From assembly GCA_005882415.1 (NCBI GenBank), contig VBAE01000085.1, positions 1-32,659 of the forward strand: a DNA stretch of 32,659 bases. Reading direction: 5' to 3'. The notes under the pieces were generated by a model. The model did no database searches. It saw only the letters and a program-made list of their open reading frames with translations, and was not told where the DNA came from. Made by a program: the position numbers and the translations under genes. Positions 1-7,652 of the stretch are shown here, one piece after another. Position 1 is the first letter of the stretch. Each line of letters begins with the position of its first letter. This stretch comes from Alphaproteobacteria bacterium (lineage in GTDB: Bacteria; Pseudomonadota; Alphaproteobacteria; Sphingomonadales; Sphingomonadaceae).

Positions 1-890
1 TACCGGCACTTCGCCTCGTTCCGCGCCGCAGGGAGGCGCTGCTTGACGAAGTCGCGCATGTTGGCGCCGTAGACGTCGTCAAGTTCATCATAAACTTTGC
101 AGGCTTCGGGGAGCTTTTTCAGCCTGACCAAAGCCTGGCCGAGGAAATAGAGGCTGTCCGCGGCCCGCTCGCCGCGCGGGTTGGACTGGTAGTTGGCGAG
201 GAAGACCTTGGCGGCGGTCGCGGGCTTGCCGTCGTCGAGATAGGCGCGGCCGGCGAGGTTGCTCGCCCAGCTCGCAAGGCGGTGGCGCGGATATTTGGTG
301 GCGACGCCCTCCAGCGCCTTCACCGCGTCGGCGTAGCGCTTCTGTTCCCAGAGGTGGAAGCCGTCGTCATAGGCGCTCTGCACCTCGTCGTCGGCGCCGC
401 CGGTGGAGGCGAGGGTGGCGGGCGTCGTGGGCTTGACCGGCGCGCGTTCGGCGGTGGGCTTGCGCGCAGGCTCGCGGACCGGCTCGGCGGGTGCGCTGGC
501 TTCCGGCGCAGGAGCGGGCGAACGCTCCAGCGCATCGAGGCGGGCGCCGTTGCTGTCGCGGAGCTGGTTCAGCGCCTCTTCGAGCCTGCGGATGCGGTTG
601 GAATCGGTCTCGACCTGGTTGGTCAGCGAGGAGAGCTGGCTCTCAAGCGCGTCGACCCGGGCGGTGAGGTCGGCGACGGGGCTGGAAGCGGGGGAGCCGC
701 CGGAGAAGCCGGGCTCGACCCGTTCCTCGATCTCGGGGCGGACCGGCTGGCCGTTCGGGAAGACCCGGCGCTGGACGGCCTGCATCTCCTGCTCGAGCTT
801 GCCGACCCGCCGCTCGACATTGTTGCTCTGGGCGTAGGCGGGCATCGCCACACCCGCCATCAGGACGAGGCCAAGAAGATGAAAACGCAT
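1..890 (-). CDS. cpoB: Cell division coordinator CpoB / YbgF (Tol-Pal accessory)
   Basis: The gene reads leftwards from ATG at 890 and reaches the window edge after about 296 codons; the last two visible bases read TA on the coding strand, so the stop probably straddles the edge. The product starts with a signal peptide (MRFHLLGLVLMAG, AYA-Q cleavage). A coiled-coil stretch follows at about residues 22-100 (VERRVGKLEQEMQ, then ALESQLSSLTNQ), then a Pro/Ala linker and a C-terminal TPR region (YDDGFHLWEQKRYADAV, YPRHRLASWASNLAGRAYLD, RGERAADSLYFLGQALVRL). This is the YbgF/CpoB layout: a periplasmic trimer that links Tol-Pal outer-membrane constriction with septal peptidoglycan synthesis. Further tol-pal genes are not visible; pal would be expected upstream in many relatives, but here a RodZ-like gene is upstream. 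A short purine-rich GGGGG lies 5' of the ATG. Identity is confident; completeness at the C-terminus is inferred. Confidence 0.88.
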   Translation of the reverse strand, partial: MRFHLLGLVLMAGVAMPAYAQSNNVERRVGKLEQEMQAVQRRVFPNGQPVRPEIEERVEPGFSGGSPASSPVADLTARVDALESQLSSLTNQVETDSNRIRRLEEALNQLRDSNGARLDALERSPAPAPEASAPAEPVREPARKPTAERAPVKPTTPATLASTGGADDEVQSAYDDGFHLWEQKRYADAVKALEGVATKYPRHRLASWASNLAGRAYLDDGKPATAAKVFLANYQSNPRGERAADSLYFLGQALVRLKKLPEACKVYDELDDVYGANMRDFVKQRLPAARNEAKCR

Positions 891-966
891 GACTATTACC
901 CCCACGGTAAGCTGGACGCGATTCTAGCCTAAGCCGCGCCGCCTGTCGCCTCCCTTAAGCGGCTTT

Positions 967-1788
967 TTACCGTCCGGCGGGCGCAGGCGCGGCAGGAGCA
1001 GCGCCGCCGCCCTGGGCGCGGGCGGCGAGATCGGCGCCGAGCAGGCTGACGTCCTTGATCCGCTTCTCGGGCGGGCCGAGCGGCGGGATCGCCGTACCGC
1101 CGACGGTGACGTTGAGCACGTTCGGCCGCCCGGTCATGATCTGCGGCGCCTTGGCTCCGGCCGGGATCTGGTAGCGCTCGCCGCTCTTCAATGTGCCCTC
1201 GTAGAGCTTGGGCCCGCCATTCCCTTCGTAGATGCGCAGCCAGACGTCGTCGGTGGCGGTGAGCACCACGGGGCCGCCGGCAACGGGCGCCGGAGTCGCG
1301 GGAGCCGCCGCTTGCTGCGTGGGAGCAGGCGCTTCGGCGGGCGCGGTGGCGATCTCGCTCTGGCTGCTGCCGTCGCCGAGCGCTGCATTGCGCCAGACGA
1401 GATAGCCGACCACCAAAGCGATTGCGACCAGAGCTGCGACGATGGCGAGCCAGCGCGGTGGCACCCGGGCGGCGTCGGCGGGCTCGTAATAAGCGGGAGC
1501 GGAGGCGCTGGAGCCGCGCGACAATCCCAATTGCTCGCGAAGCTCGGCGCCGATTGCCGGGCCGTCCATGCCGATGGCATTGGCGTAGGAGCGGGCGAAA
1601 CCGATCGAATAAGTGGAGGCGGGGAGCGAATCCCACTCGCCTGCCTCGATATGCTGGAGGTGGCGGATCGGGATCCGGGTCTGGCGCGCGACGTCGTCGA
1701 GGCTCATCCCCTTGGCCTCGCGCGCGACGCGCAGGCGCTCGCCGATCGTGGGGCCGGTGCCGAACTGATCGATATCCGCTTCAACCAT
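967..1788 (-). CDS. rodZ: RodZ-like helix-turn-helix membrane protein
   Basis: The product is 273 aa from ATG 1788; a TTG codon just before it (1791) could also start. Residues about 14-75 form a Cro/C1-type helix-turn-helix of the RodZ kind (TIGERLRVAREAKGMSLDDV, then TRIPIRHLQHIEAGEWDSLP). A basic stretch and one transmembrane helix follow at about 113-132 (WLAIVAALVAIALVVGYLVW), then a Pro/Ala linker and a C-terminal DUF4115-like domain (WLRIYEGNGGPKLYEGTL). RodZ binds MreB in the cytoplasm and spans the inner membrane, helping to set rod shape. The gene lies between ptsP and cpoB on the same strand. cpoB starts 76 bp downstream, so the two may be cotranscribed. The family call is strong; whether this protein governs cell shape in this organism is inferred. 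Confidence 0.82.
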   Translation of the reverse strand: MVEADIDQFGTGPTIGERLRVAREAKGMSLDDVARQTRIPIRHLQHIEAGEWDSLPASTYSIGFARSYANAIGMDGPAIGAELREQLGLSRGSSASAPAYYEPADAARVPPRWLAIVAALVAIALVVGYLVWRNAALGDGSSQSEIATAPAEAPAPTQQAAAPATPAPVAGGPVVLTATDDVWLRIYEGNGGPKLYEGTLKSGERYQIPAGAKAPQIMTGRPNVLNVTVGGTAIPPLGPPEKRIKDVSLLGADLAARAQGGGAAPAAPAPAGR

Positions 1789-1829
1789 CAAAATCGCTGC
1801 CCCAATTCCCGCGCCCAGACTTGATCCAC

Positions 1830-1858
1830 ATTCATGTCATAGCAGCCCCCCTTGTCAA
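1830..1858 (-). promoter_or_regulatory. Possible promoter for the rodZ-like gene
   Basis: On the minus strand a perfect TTGACA (1858-1853) is followed 17 bases later by ATGAAT (1835-1830), a weak -10. It lies 42 bp upstream of the rodZ-like ATG. A perfect 7-bp inverted repeat (CCGGAGT-gcg-ACTCCGG, 1859-1875) sits just upstream and could end ptsP transcription, but it has no T run. Confidence 0.35.
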
Positions 1859-1900
1859 CCGGAGTGCGACTCCGGCTGTCGGCGGTCCGCTTCGGTCCGT

Positions 1901-4174
1901 CTATCCAAGCGCGACCTTATGCTCGTCCGCCCAGGCCGACAGCGCCTCGCGCATCGAGGGCGGGGGGTTGTCGAGCATCGCCTCTACGGCCGGCATCAGG
2001 CTCGCCCGGTCGAGCGATCGGATCATCGCCTTGATCGCTCCGACTGCGACGGGGGTGATCGAGAAGCGCTCCAGGCCGATCCCGATCAGCGCCATCGCCT
2101 CCAGCGTCCGCCCGCCCATCTCGCCGCAAATGCCGACCGGAACCCCGGCCTCGCCGCACATCCGGACGACCCGGCGGAGGAAGCGCAGGATCGCCGGCGA
2201 CAGCCAGTCGTAGCGTTCGGCGAGCTTCGGATGGGCGCGATCGGCCGCGAACAGGAACTGGGTGAGGTCGTTGGTGCCGATCGAGAGGAAGTCGATCTTG
2301 GGGAGCAAGATGTCGAGGGTTTCGGCCAGCGCCGGGACTTCCAGCATCGCGCCGTAGCGGATGTTGGTGGGGAGGAGCTTCTTGCGGCTGGCGAGCCAGG
2401 CGCGCTGCTGCTCGACGATGTCGCGCGCCTCCTCGAACTCCCAGGGCTCGGAGACCATCGGGAACATGACGTTGAGCTCGCGCCCCGCCGAAGCTTCAAG
2501 CAGGGCCCGGGCCTGCGATTTCATCAGTCCGTCGCGGTCGAGGGCGAGGCGCAGCGCGCGCCAGCCCATCGCCGGATTCTCCTCCTCGCCCGCCTCGCCA
2601 TGGTCGAGATAGGGAAGGGCCTTGTCGCCGCCGATGTCGACGGTGCGGAAGATCACCGGTTTGTCGCCGGCCGCCTCGATCACCGAGCGGTAGAGCCGCT
2701 GCTGGCTCTCGCGGCGGGGGAGGGTGGCGGAGACGAGGAACTGGAATTCGGTGCGGAACAGGCCGATCCCGTCGGCGCCGACCAGGTCGAGCGCCGCCAC
2801 GTCGTCGCGCAGGCCGGCGTTGACCATCACCGTGATCCGCGAGCCGTCCTTGGTCACCGGCGGAACGTCGCGCAGCGCGGCATATTGGGCGCGGCGCTTC
2901 TGGGTGATTGCGAGCTTGGCCTTGAACGCCTCTTCGACCGGGCCGGTGGGGCGGACGAACACCGCGCCGTCGCCGCCGTCGAGCAGCAGATAGTCGCCCT
3001 CGCCGATCATCCGGCGGACGTTGCGGACCCGGCCGAGCATCGGCAGGCCCATCGCCCGGGCGACGATGGTGACATGGGCGGTGAGCGAGCCTTCCTCAAG
3101 GATCACGCCCTTCAATTTGCGCCGGTCATATTCGAGCAGTTCGGCTGGGCCGAGGTTGCGGGCGACGAGGATCGCGTCGCCGCGGAGGCCCATTTGCGCC
3201 GCGGTGCCGAGCTGGCCGGAGACGATGCGCAGCAGACGGTTCGACAGATCGTCGAGGTCGTGCATCCGTTCCTGGAGGAGGGGGTCGTGGATGTCGCGCA
3301 TCCGCATCTGCATGCGCTGGCGGACCCGCTCGATCGCGGCTTCGGCGGTGAGGCCGCTGTCGATCGCCTCGTTGATCCGCCGCGACCAGCCTTCGTCATA
3401 AGCGAACATCTTGTAGGTCTCGAGGACCTCCTGATGCTCGCCCGCAGTGCCGAACTCGGCGAGGCTGGTCATATGGTCGATCTGTTCGCGCATCTTGGCG
3501 AAGGCGGAATAGACGCGGTGGCGCTCGGCCTCGGTGTCCTCGGCGACTGTGTGCTCGATGAGGACGCGCGGCTGGTGGTAGACGGCGTTGCCGCGGGCGA
3601 GGCCGGTGACGAGGCGGAGGCCCGACAGGCGAAGCGGGCTGTCGTCGCGGACGGTGGCGGCGGCGCTCGCTTTGTCGGCAAGGCCGGCATTGGCGATCAG
3701 CTCGGACAGCACCATTGCGACGGTCTGGAGCGCCTCGATCTCGAGATCGTCATAGGCGCGCGGATCGCCATGCTGGACGCAGAGCACGCCGATCGCCCGC
3801 TCGCGCCGGACGATGGGGACGCCCGCGAAGCTGTGGAACAGCTCCTCCCCCGTCTCCGGGCGGTAGGCGAATTCGGGATGGCTCGCGGCCTCGGCGAGGT
3901 TCAGCACCGCGACCTGCTTGGCGATGGTGCCTACGAGGCCCTCGCCGAGCGCGAGCTTGGTGACGTGGACCGCGCTCTGCTTGAGGCCCAGGGTGGCGAA
4001 CAGCTCGAGCACGCCGTCGCGGAGCAGGTAGATCGAGCAGACCTCGCTCTCCATCGCCTCGGCGACGATCTGGACGACCTTGTTGAGCTTGCCCTGAGCA
4101 GCGAGCCGCGACGCCATCAGGTCGTGAAGGCCGGTGAGGATTTCCCGGGCGGAATTGGTCGAGGCGGTCGGCAT
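1901..4174 (-). CDS. ptsP: Phosphoenolpyruvate-protein phosphotransferase PtsP (enzyme I-Ntr)
   Basis: The product is 757 aa, the normal size for EI-Ntr. An N-terminal GAF domain (about 12-165, including AGVPIVRRERAIGVLCVQHG) is followed by the PTS enzyme I N-terminal domain, with the phosphorylated histidine at about H367 in EEGSLTAHVTIVARAMGLP. The PEP-binding TIM barrel follows, with IGLFRTEFQFL, FRTVDIGGDK, NVMFPMVSEPWEFEEA, SIGTNDLTQFLFAADR and the catalytic cysteine at about C683 in VGICGEMGG. The enzyme autophosphorylates from PEP and passes phosphate to NPr as the first step of the nitrogen PTS; the GAF domain is thought to sense nitrogen status. In relatives it often lies directly downstream of lysC, but here about 3.5 kb of other genes separate them (lysC stop at 7653). 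All key residues are present. Long ORFs on the opposite strand are codon-bias shadows. Confidence 0.97.
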   Translation of the reverse strand: MPTASTNSAREILTGLHDLMASRLAAQGKLNKVVQIVAEAMESEVCSIYLLRDGVLELFATLGLKQSAVHVTKLALGEGLVGTIAKQVAVLNLAEAASHPEFAYRPETGEELFHSFAGVPIVRRERAIGVLCVQHGDPRAYDDLEIEALQTVAMVLSELIANAGLADKASAAATVRDDSPLRLSGLRLVTGLARGNAVYHQPRVLIEHTVAEDTEAERHRVYSAFAKMREQIDHMTSLAEFGTAGEHQEVLETYKMFAYDEGWSRRINEAIDSGLTAEAAIERVRQRMQMRMRDIHDPLLQERMHDLDDLSNRLLRIVSGQLGTAAQMGLRGDAILVARNLGPAELLEYDRRKLKGVILEEGSLTAHVTIVARAMGLPMLGRVRNVRRMIGEGDYLLLDGGDGAVFVRPTGPVEEAFKAKLAITQKRRAQYAALRDVPPVTKDGSRITVMVNAGLRDDVAALDLVGADGIGLFRTEFQFLVSATLPRRESQQRLYRSVIEAAGDKPVIFRTVDIGGDKALPYLDHGEAGEEENPAMGWRALRLALDRDGLMKSQARALLEASAGRELNVMFPMVSEPWEFEEARDIVEQQRAWLASRKKLLPTNIRYGAMLEVPALAETLDILLPKIDFLSIGTNDLTQFLFAADRAHPKLAERYDWLSPAILRFLRRVVRMCGEAGVPVGICGEMGGRTLEAMALIGIGLERFSITPVAVGAIKAMIRSLDRASLMPAVEAMLDNPPPSMREALSAWADEHKVALG

Positions 4175-4230
4175 CTTGCCCTCCGGCTAGCAGGAAGGCG
4201 AAGCGGAATCCAACGCCATTGCCGCCCCGC

Positions 4231-5959
4231 TCAGGCGTGCTGCGACGCGATCCAGCGTTCGGTCGATGACTGCAGGATTTCGAGCGGCACCCGCCCGGTG
4301 CCGAGCACCGCGTCGTGGAACGCCTTGATGTCGAAACGCGGGCCCAGGGCCTTCTTCGCCTTGTCGCGGAGCTGGACGAAGACCGAGTGGCCGAGCTTGT
4401 AGCTGCACGCCTGCCCGGGTGTGGCGCAATAACGCTCGACCTCGCGGGTAGCGAAGCCGGGCGCCTCGCCCTCCTGGTCGACGAAATAGGCGATCGCCTT
4501 CTCGCGGCTCCACTTCAGATGGTGGATTCCGGTGTCGACGACGCAGCGATTGGCGCGGAACAGTTGGAATTTGAGATAGCCGAGCCGCCCGAGCGGGTCG
4601 TCGTCATACATCCCCATCTCGTCGGCGAGCTGCTCGGCATAGAGCGCCCAGCCCTCGCCATAGCCGGAGAAGCCGCCGGTCTTGCGGATCATCGGCAGGT
4701 CCTTGTTGGACAGGCCGAGGCCGCTTTCGAACTGATGGCCGGGGAGCCCCTCATGATAGACGGTCGTGGCGAGGCAGAATTTCGGCCATTCGGCGCTGTC
4801 GTGCAGGTTGAAATAGACGAGGCCGGGCCGCGATCCGTCGATCGCCGGCGCCTGGGAGAAAGCGGAGGCCGCGCCCGCCTCGGTCTGCACCGGCACCCGG
4901 CGGACCTCGAAGCTGTATGGGGGCATGCGGCTGAACATGGTCGGGAGGCGCGAGCGGATCGCCGCGAGGCGCGCGTTGCAATATGCGATCGCCTGCGCCT
5001 TGCCCGCGTCGGTGTTCGGATAGAGCTGGGCCGGGTCCTTGTAGAGCGCCGCCATGCGCTGGCCGACGGTGCCCTTGCTCATGCCCTGCTTCTTCAGGAG
5101 CCCGTCGAGCCGGGCCGAGATCGCCCGCGCCTGGTCGAGGCCGAACTTGTGCACCTCCTCAGGCGAGTAGCGGGTGGTGGTCGTGTTGCGCAGCGCCGTG
5201 CGGTAGAAGTCCGCGCCCTGGGGGAGCTTCCAGACGCCGGCATCGTGGGTCGCCTTTGCCCGAAGCGCCCGGGTCTCGGCGATCTGCCGGTCGAGGGCGG
5301 GGAGCACCTGTGCATCGTAGATCCGCACCGCCTCTCGCCCATAGCGCTCGCCGAGCCCCTTCTCCTTCGCGCGTTTGGCGATCGAGGTGACGAGCTGCGC
5401 ATCCGACGCGGGGAGGCGCATCTTCTCCATCTGGACGAGCGCGGTATCGAGCAGGAAGTCCGGCGGGACCACGCCCATCCCGGCGTCGTGCCGCATCCGC
5501 TCGGTGTTCGCGTCGAGCTGCCCGGCGAATTGGGAGAGGCGGGCGAGATAGGCGTCCGCATCTTCCTTCGACTGGACCGGATGCTTGGTGTCGAGGAAGT
5601 CCGGCACCGACTGATAGGCGCCGGTGAGCTGGCTCACCACATAAGGCGAAGGCCCGAAGCCGGCGCCGCCGAAGTCGAAGCGCTGCACCTCGGCGGAGGA
5701 GCGGCGGGTGTAGAGCACCGTCTCATAGTCGATCCGGTCGGCAGGCGAGAGGGTGGCGGGGTTGATGGCGGCAAGCCGGCGAAGCTGGTCCTGCGTCTGC
5801 GCCCGGATCGCGGCGCGGCCGGCAGGGCCTTCATCGGAGAGCTTCGCCCGGAGGTCCGCGTTAGGCCCCTTGTCGATTGGGCGCCGCAGCGAAAGAGGGA
5901 AGCGCAGCGGCGGCTCCGGCGAGGGCGCTAGTCTGTAGGGAAGTACGGCGATCCAGCAT
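4231..5959 (-). pseudogene. DUF885 zinc-peptidase-like protein, Tat-exported, broken near the N-terminus
   Basis: The body of this gene encodes a DUF885 family protein, with the zinc-binding motif VYHEGLPGHQFE and the downstream GYGEGWALYAEQLADEMG; the reading frame ends at 4231. The natural start lies in another frame: ATG 5959, behind a good GGAG, encodes a Tat signal (MLDRRTSLQTSALAGAAAAL, PSFAAAP) and then hits a stop at 5861-5863. The DUF885 frame picks up at once as IDKGPNADLRAKLSD. In family members known to me, about 35-40 residues lie between the signal peptide and the LDKG motif, and they are absent here. The locus therefore looks like an out-of-frame deletion rather than a single-base slip. 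An artificial 603-codon frame from 6042 would translate the signal region out of frame and is not credible. Intact relatives are periplasmic metallopeptidases of unsettled substrate. A shortened product from an internal start remains possible. Confidence 0.72.
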
Positions 5960-6044
5960 CTTGGCAGCTCCAAATGGCGCCGCACCATTGGCGCGGGCTC
6001 GAGGCACGCGCAAGGGCTTCCGGATTGCGGCTGCGGCGCCAATG

Positions 6045-6067
6045 ATATACATTCGAGCTATGTAGAT
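6045..6067. promoter_or_regulatory. Dyad operator/promoter of the toxin-antitoxin pair
   Basis: An imperfect palindrome, ATATACAT-tcgagct-ATGTAGAT with one mismatched pair, lies 13 bp upstream of the antitoxin ATG. Its left half overlaps a possible -10 (TATACA, 6046-6051), with TTGCGG at 6025-6030 as a weak, closely spaced -35. AbrB/MazE-fold antitoxins commonly repress their own promoter through such dyads. The site is seen in sequence; its role is inferred. Confidence 0.55.
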
Positions 6068-6080
6068 CATGGAGTCGAAC

Positions 6081-6308
6081 ATGAAGGTCGCCAAATGGGG
6101 CAACAGCCTCGCCATCCGTATCCCCAAGGAGGTAGCCGAGGCGCTTGAACTCAAGGAGGGTTCTGACGTCGAGGTGTTTCCCGTGACCGACAAAGTGGGT
6201 GTCGCCCGGTCCATGACGCGCGAGGAAGCCATTCGCAATCTGCGGAAGTTCCGGGGCCTTCTCCCTGCGGACTTCAAGTTCGACCGGGATGAGGCGAATG
6301 CCCGGTAG
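6081..6308 (+). CDS. AbrB/MazE-family antitoxin
   Basis: This 75-aa protein has the swapped-hairpin AbrB/MazE DNA-binding fold at its N-terminus (MKVAKWGNSLAIRIPKEVAE, then ALELKEGSDVEV). Its acidic and basic C-terminal tail (LRKFRGLLPADFKFDRDEAN) is the usual toxin-wrapping segment. ATG 6081 is chosen over ATG 6069 because GGAG (6071-6074) sits six bases before it and because family members start at MKVAKWGN. It overlaps the PIN toxin gene by 11 bp, so the two are translationally coupled. It should bind the dyad just upstream and neutralise the toxin. It looks intact, unlike its partner. Confidence 0.85.
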   Translation: MKVAKWGNSLAIRIPKEVAEALELKEGSDVEVFPVTDKVGVARSMTREEAIRNLRKFRGLLPADFKFDRDEANAR

Positions 6309-6630
6309 CTTCTTCGACTCCAACGTATTGCTCTACTCTGCGGCTGAAGATGAGAAGAAAGCCGCACGCGCCGAGGCACTGATGGAGGCGGGCGGCGTCA
6401 TCAGCGTTCAAGTCTTGAACGAGATTACGAACGTCCTGCGGCGAAAGCGGACGCGCAATTGGACGGAGGTGCTTGCCTATCTCGACCTGCTTCGGGTTAC
6501 TTACGACGCGATGCTAATTGCCTCTGCGCTGGTCGCCGAGTGCGACGTGTTCTGGTCCGAGGATATGCACGACGGCCTCGTCATCGACGGGACCCTCACC
6601 ATCCGGAACCCCTTCTCACGCGTGAACTGA
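6298..6630 (+). CDS. PIN-domain (VapC-like) toxin, probably internally shortened
   Basis: The product is 110 aa from MPGSFFDSNVLLYS. The four acidic PIN positions can be seen: D7 in FFDSN, E42 in VLNEITNVLRRK, D70 in TYDAMLIASAL and the E88/D89 pair in FWSEDMHDG. PIN toxins are Mg-dependent RNases that usually cut tRNA or rRNA. Close relatives that I recall run about 130-140 aa and have roughly 26 residues between the helix ending here at YLDLLR (about 61-66) and TYDAM. Here these abut, which suggests an in-frame deletion removing one or two helices before the third acidic residue. The protein may be inactive, leaving only an antitoxin function. It overlaps the antitoxin gene upstream, and its 3' end overlaps the convergent nitronate monooxygenase gene by 15 bp. 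Confidence 0.8.
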   Translation: MPGSFFDSNVLLYSAAEDEKKAARAEALMEAGGVISVQVLNEITNVLRRKRTRNWTEVLAYLDLLRVTYDAMLIASALVAECDVFWSEDMHDGLVIDGTLTIRNPFSRVN

Positions 6631-7635
6631 GCGCCTTTCCAGTGCGTGGGCGGCTTCGTCGATGAGGTCGCGGAGGATGTCGGCGACGGGGGCCTCGCCC
6701 TTGACCATGCCGACCGACTGGCCGGCCATCACCGAGCCGCTCTCGACGTCGCCCTCGATCACCGCGCGGCGGAGGGCGCCGGCCCAATAATGTTCGATCT
6801 GGAGCTGGGCTTCGGCCATCTCGACCGTGCCCGCGTCGAGCAGGCCGGCGACTTCGCGCTGCTTGGCGGCGAAGCTCTCCATCTCCTTGTTGCGGATCGC
6901 GCGGACCGGGATGACCGGCAGGCGCGGGTCGATCTGGACGCTGGTGATCGCATCGCGCGCCGAGGCGCGGATGAATGCCTTCTTGAAGTTCGGGTGGGCG
7001 ATGCATTCGTTCGCGCAGACGAAGCGGGTGCCGAGCTGCACGCCGACCGCGCCCATCTCCAGATAGCCGGCGATGAGCCCGCCATGGCCGATGCCGCCGG
7101 CGACGAAGATCGGGACGTCGGCGGCAAGCGGCGGGAGGATCTCCTGGGCGAGCACCGAGGTCGAGACCGGGCCGATATGTCCGCCCGCCTCCATGCCTTC
7201 GATGACCAAGGCGTCGACGCCCGAGCGCACCAGCTTCTTGGCCAGCGCCAGCGCGGGGGCGAAGCAGATCAGCTTGGCGCCACTGCCCTTGATCCGGTCG
7301 ATCGAGCCGGGCGGCGGAAGGCCGCCGGCGAGGACGACATGGCTCACCCCATGGCGGGCGCAGACGTCGATCAGTTCGCTCAATTGCGGGTGCATGGTGA
7401 TGAGGTTGACCCCGAACGGCCGCTCGGTCCGCTTCTTCGTCTCGGCGATCTCGGTGTCGAGAAGCTCGGGCGACATCGCCCCGCAGGCGATCACCCCGAA
7501 CGCGCCGGCGTTCGACAGAGCCGAGACGAGGTGCCGCTCCGAGATCCAGCTCATCGCCCCGCCGAGGATCGCGACTTCGCAGCCCAAGAAGTCGGTCCCC
7601 CGCTTCATCAGCCGCTTCAGCCGGTCGTGGCCCAT
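6616..7635 (-). CDS. Nitronate monooxygenase-family flavoprotein
   Basis: The product is a TIM-barrel FMN enzyme of about 339 aa in the nitronate monooxygenase / 2-nitropropane dioxygenase family. Evidence is the N-terminal AILGGAMSWISERHLVSALS, the substrate-side histidine H153 in EGMEAGGHIG, and the phosphate-binding FVAGGIGHGG and GAVGVQLGTRFVCANEC. The enzyme oxidises alkyl nitronates such as propionate-3-nitronate; several members of this subgroup have other or unknown substrates. The start is uncertain. ATG 7635 lacks a good Shine-Dalgarno. A TTG at 7656 overlaps the lysC stop (CTTGA) and has GGGGGAAG upstream, which would couple translation to lysC. The gene is cotranscribed with lysC by spacing, though no metabolic link is obvious. 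Confidence 0.88.
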   Translation of the reverse strand: MGHDRLKRLMKRGTDFLGCEVAILGGAMSWISERHLVSALSNAGAFGVIACGAMSPELLDTEIAETKKRTERPFGVNLITMHPQLSELIDVCARHGVSHVVLAGGLPPPGSIDRIKGSGAKLICFAPALALAKKLVRSGVDALVIEGMEAGGHIGPVSTSVLAQEILPPLAADVPIFVAGGIGHGGLIAGYLEMGAVGVQLGTRFVCANECIAHPNFKKAFIRASARDAITSVQIDPRLPVIPVRAIRNKEMESFAAKQREVAGLLDAGTVEMAEAQLQIEHYWAGALRRAVIEGDVESGSVMAGQSVGMVKGEAPVADILRDLIDEAAHALERRSVHA

Positions 7636-7652
7636 TGCGTCGCTGGAACTAC

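Noticed and set aside
931..965. AAGCCGC...GCGGCTT followed by TTT between cpoB and the rodZ-like gene, as a terminator
   Set aside because: The T run is on the plus strand while both neighbours are on the minus strand, and the loop is over 20 bases.
1919..4402. 827-codon open frame on the plus strand opposite ptsP
   Set aside because: It lies wholly antisense to a full-length, motif-complete enzyme and has the low-complexity composition (Asp, Glu, His, Arg-rich) of a GC-rich shadow frame.
4315..5931. 538-codon plus-strand frame opposite the DUF885 gene
   Set aside because: It is a shadow of the conserved peptidase frame, with no recognisable motif and no ribosome site.
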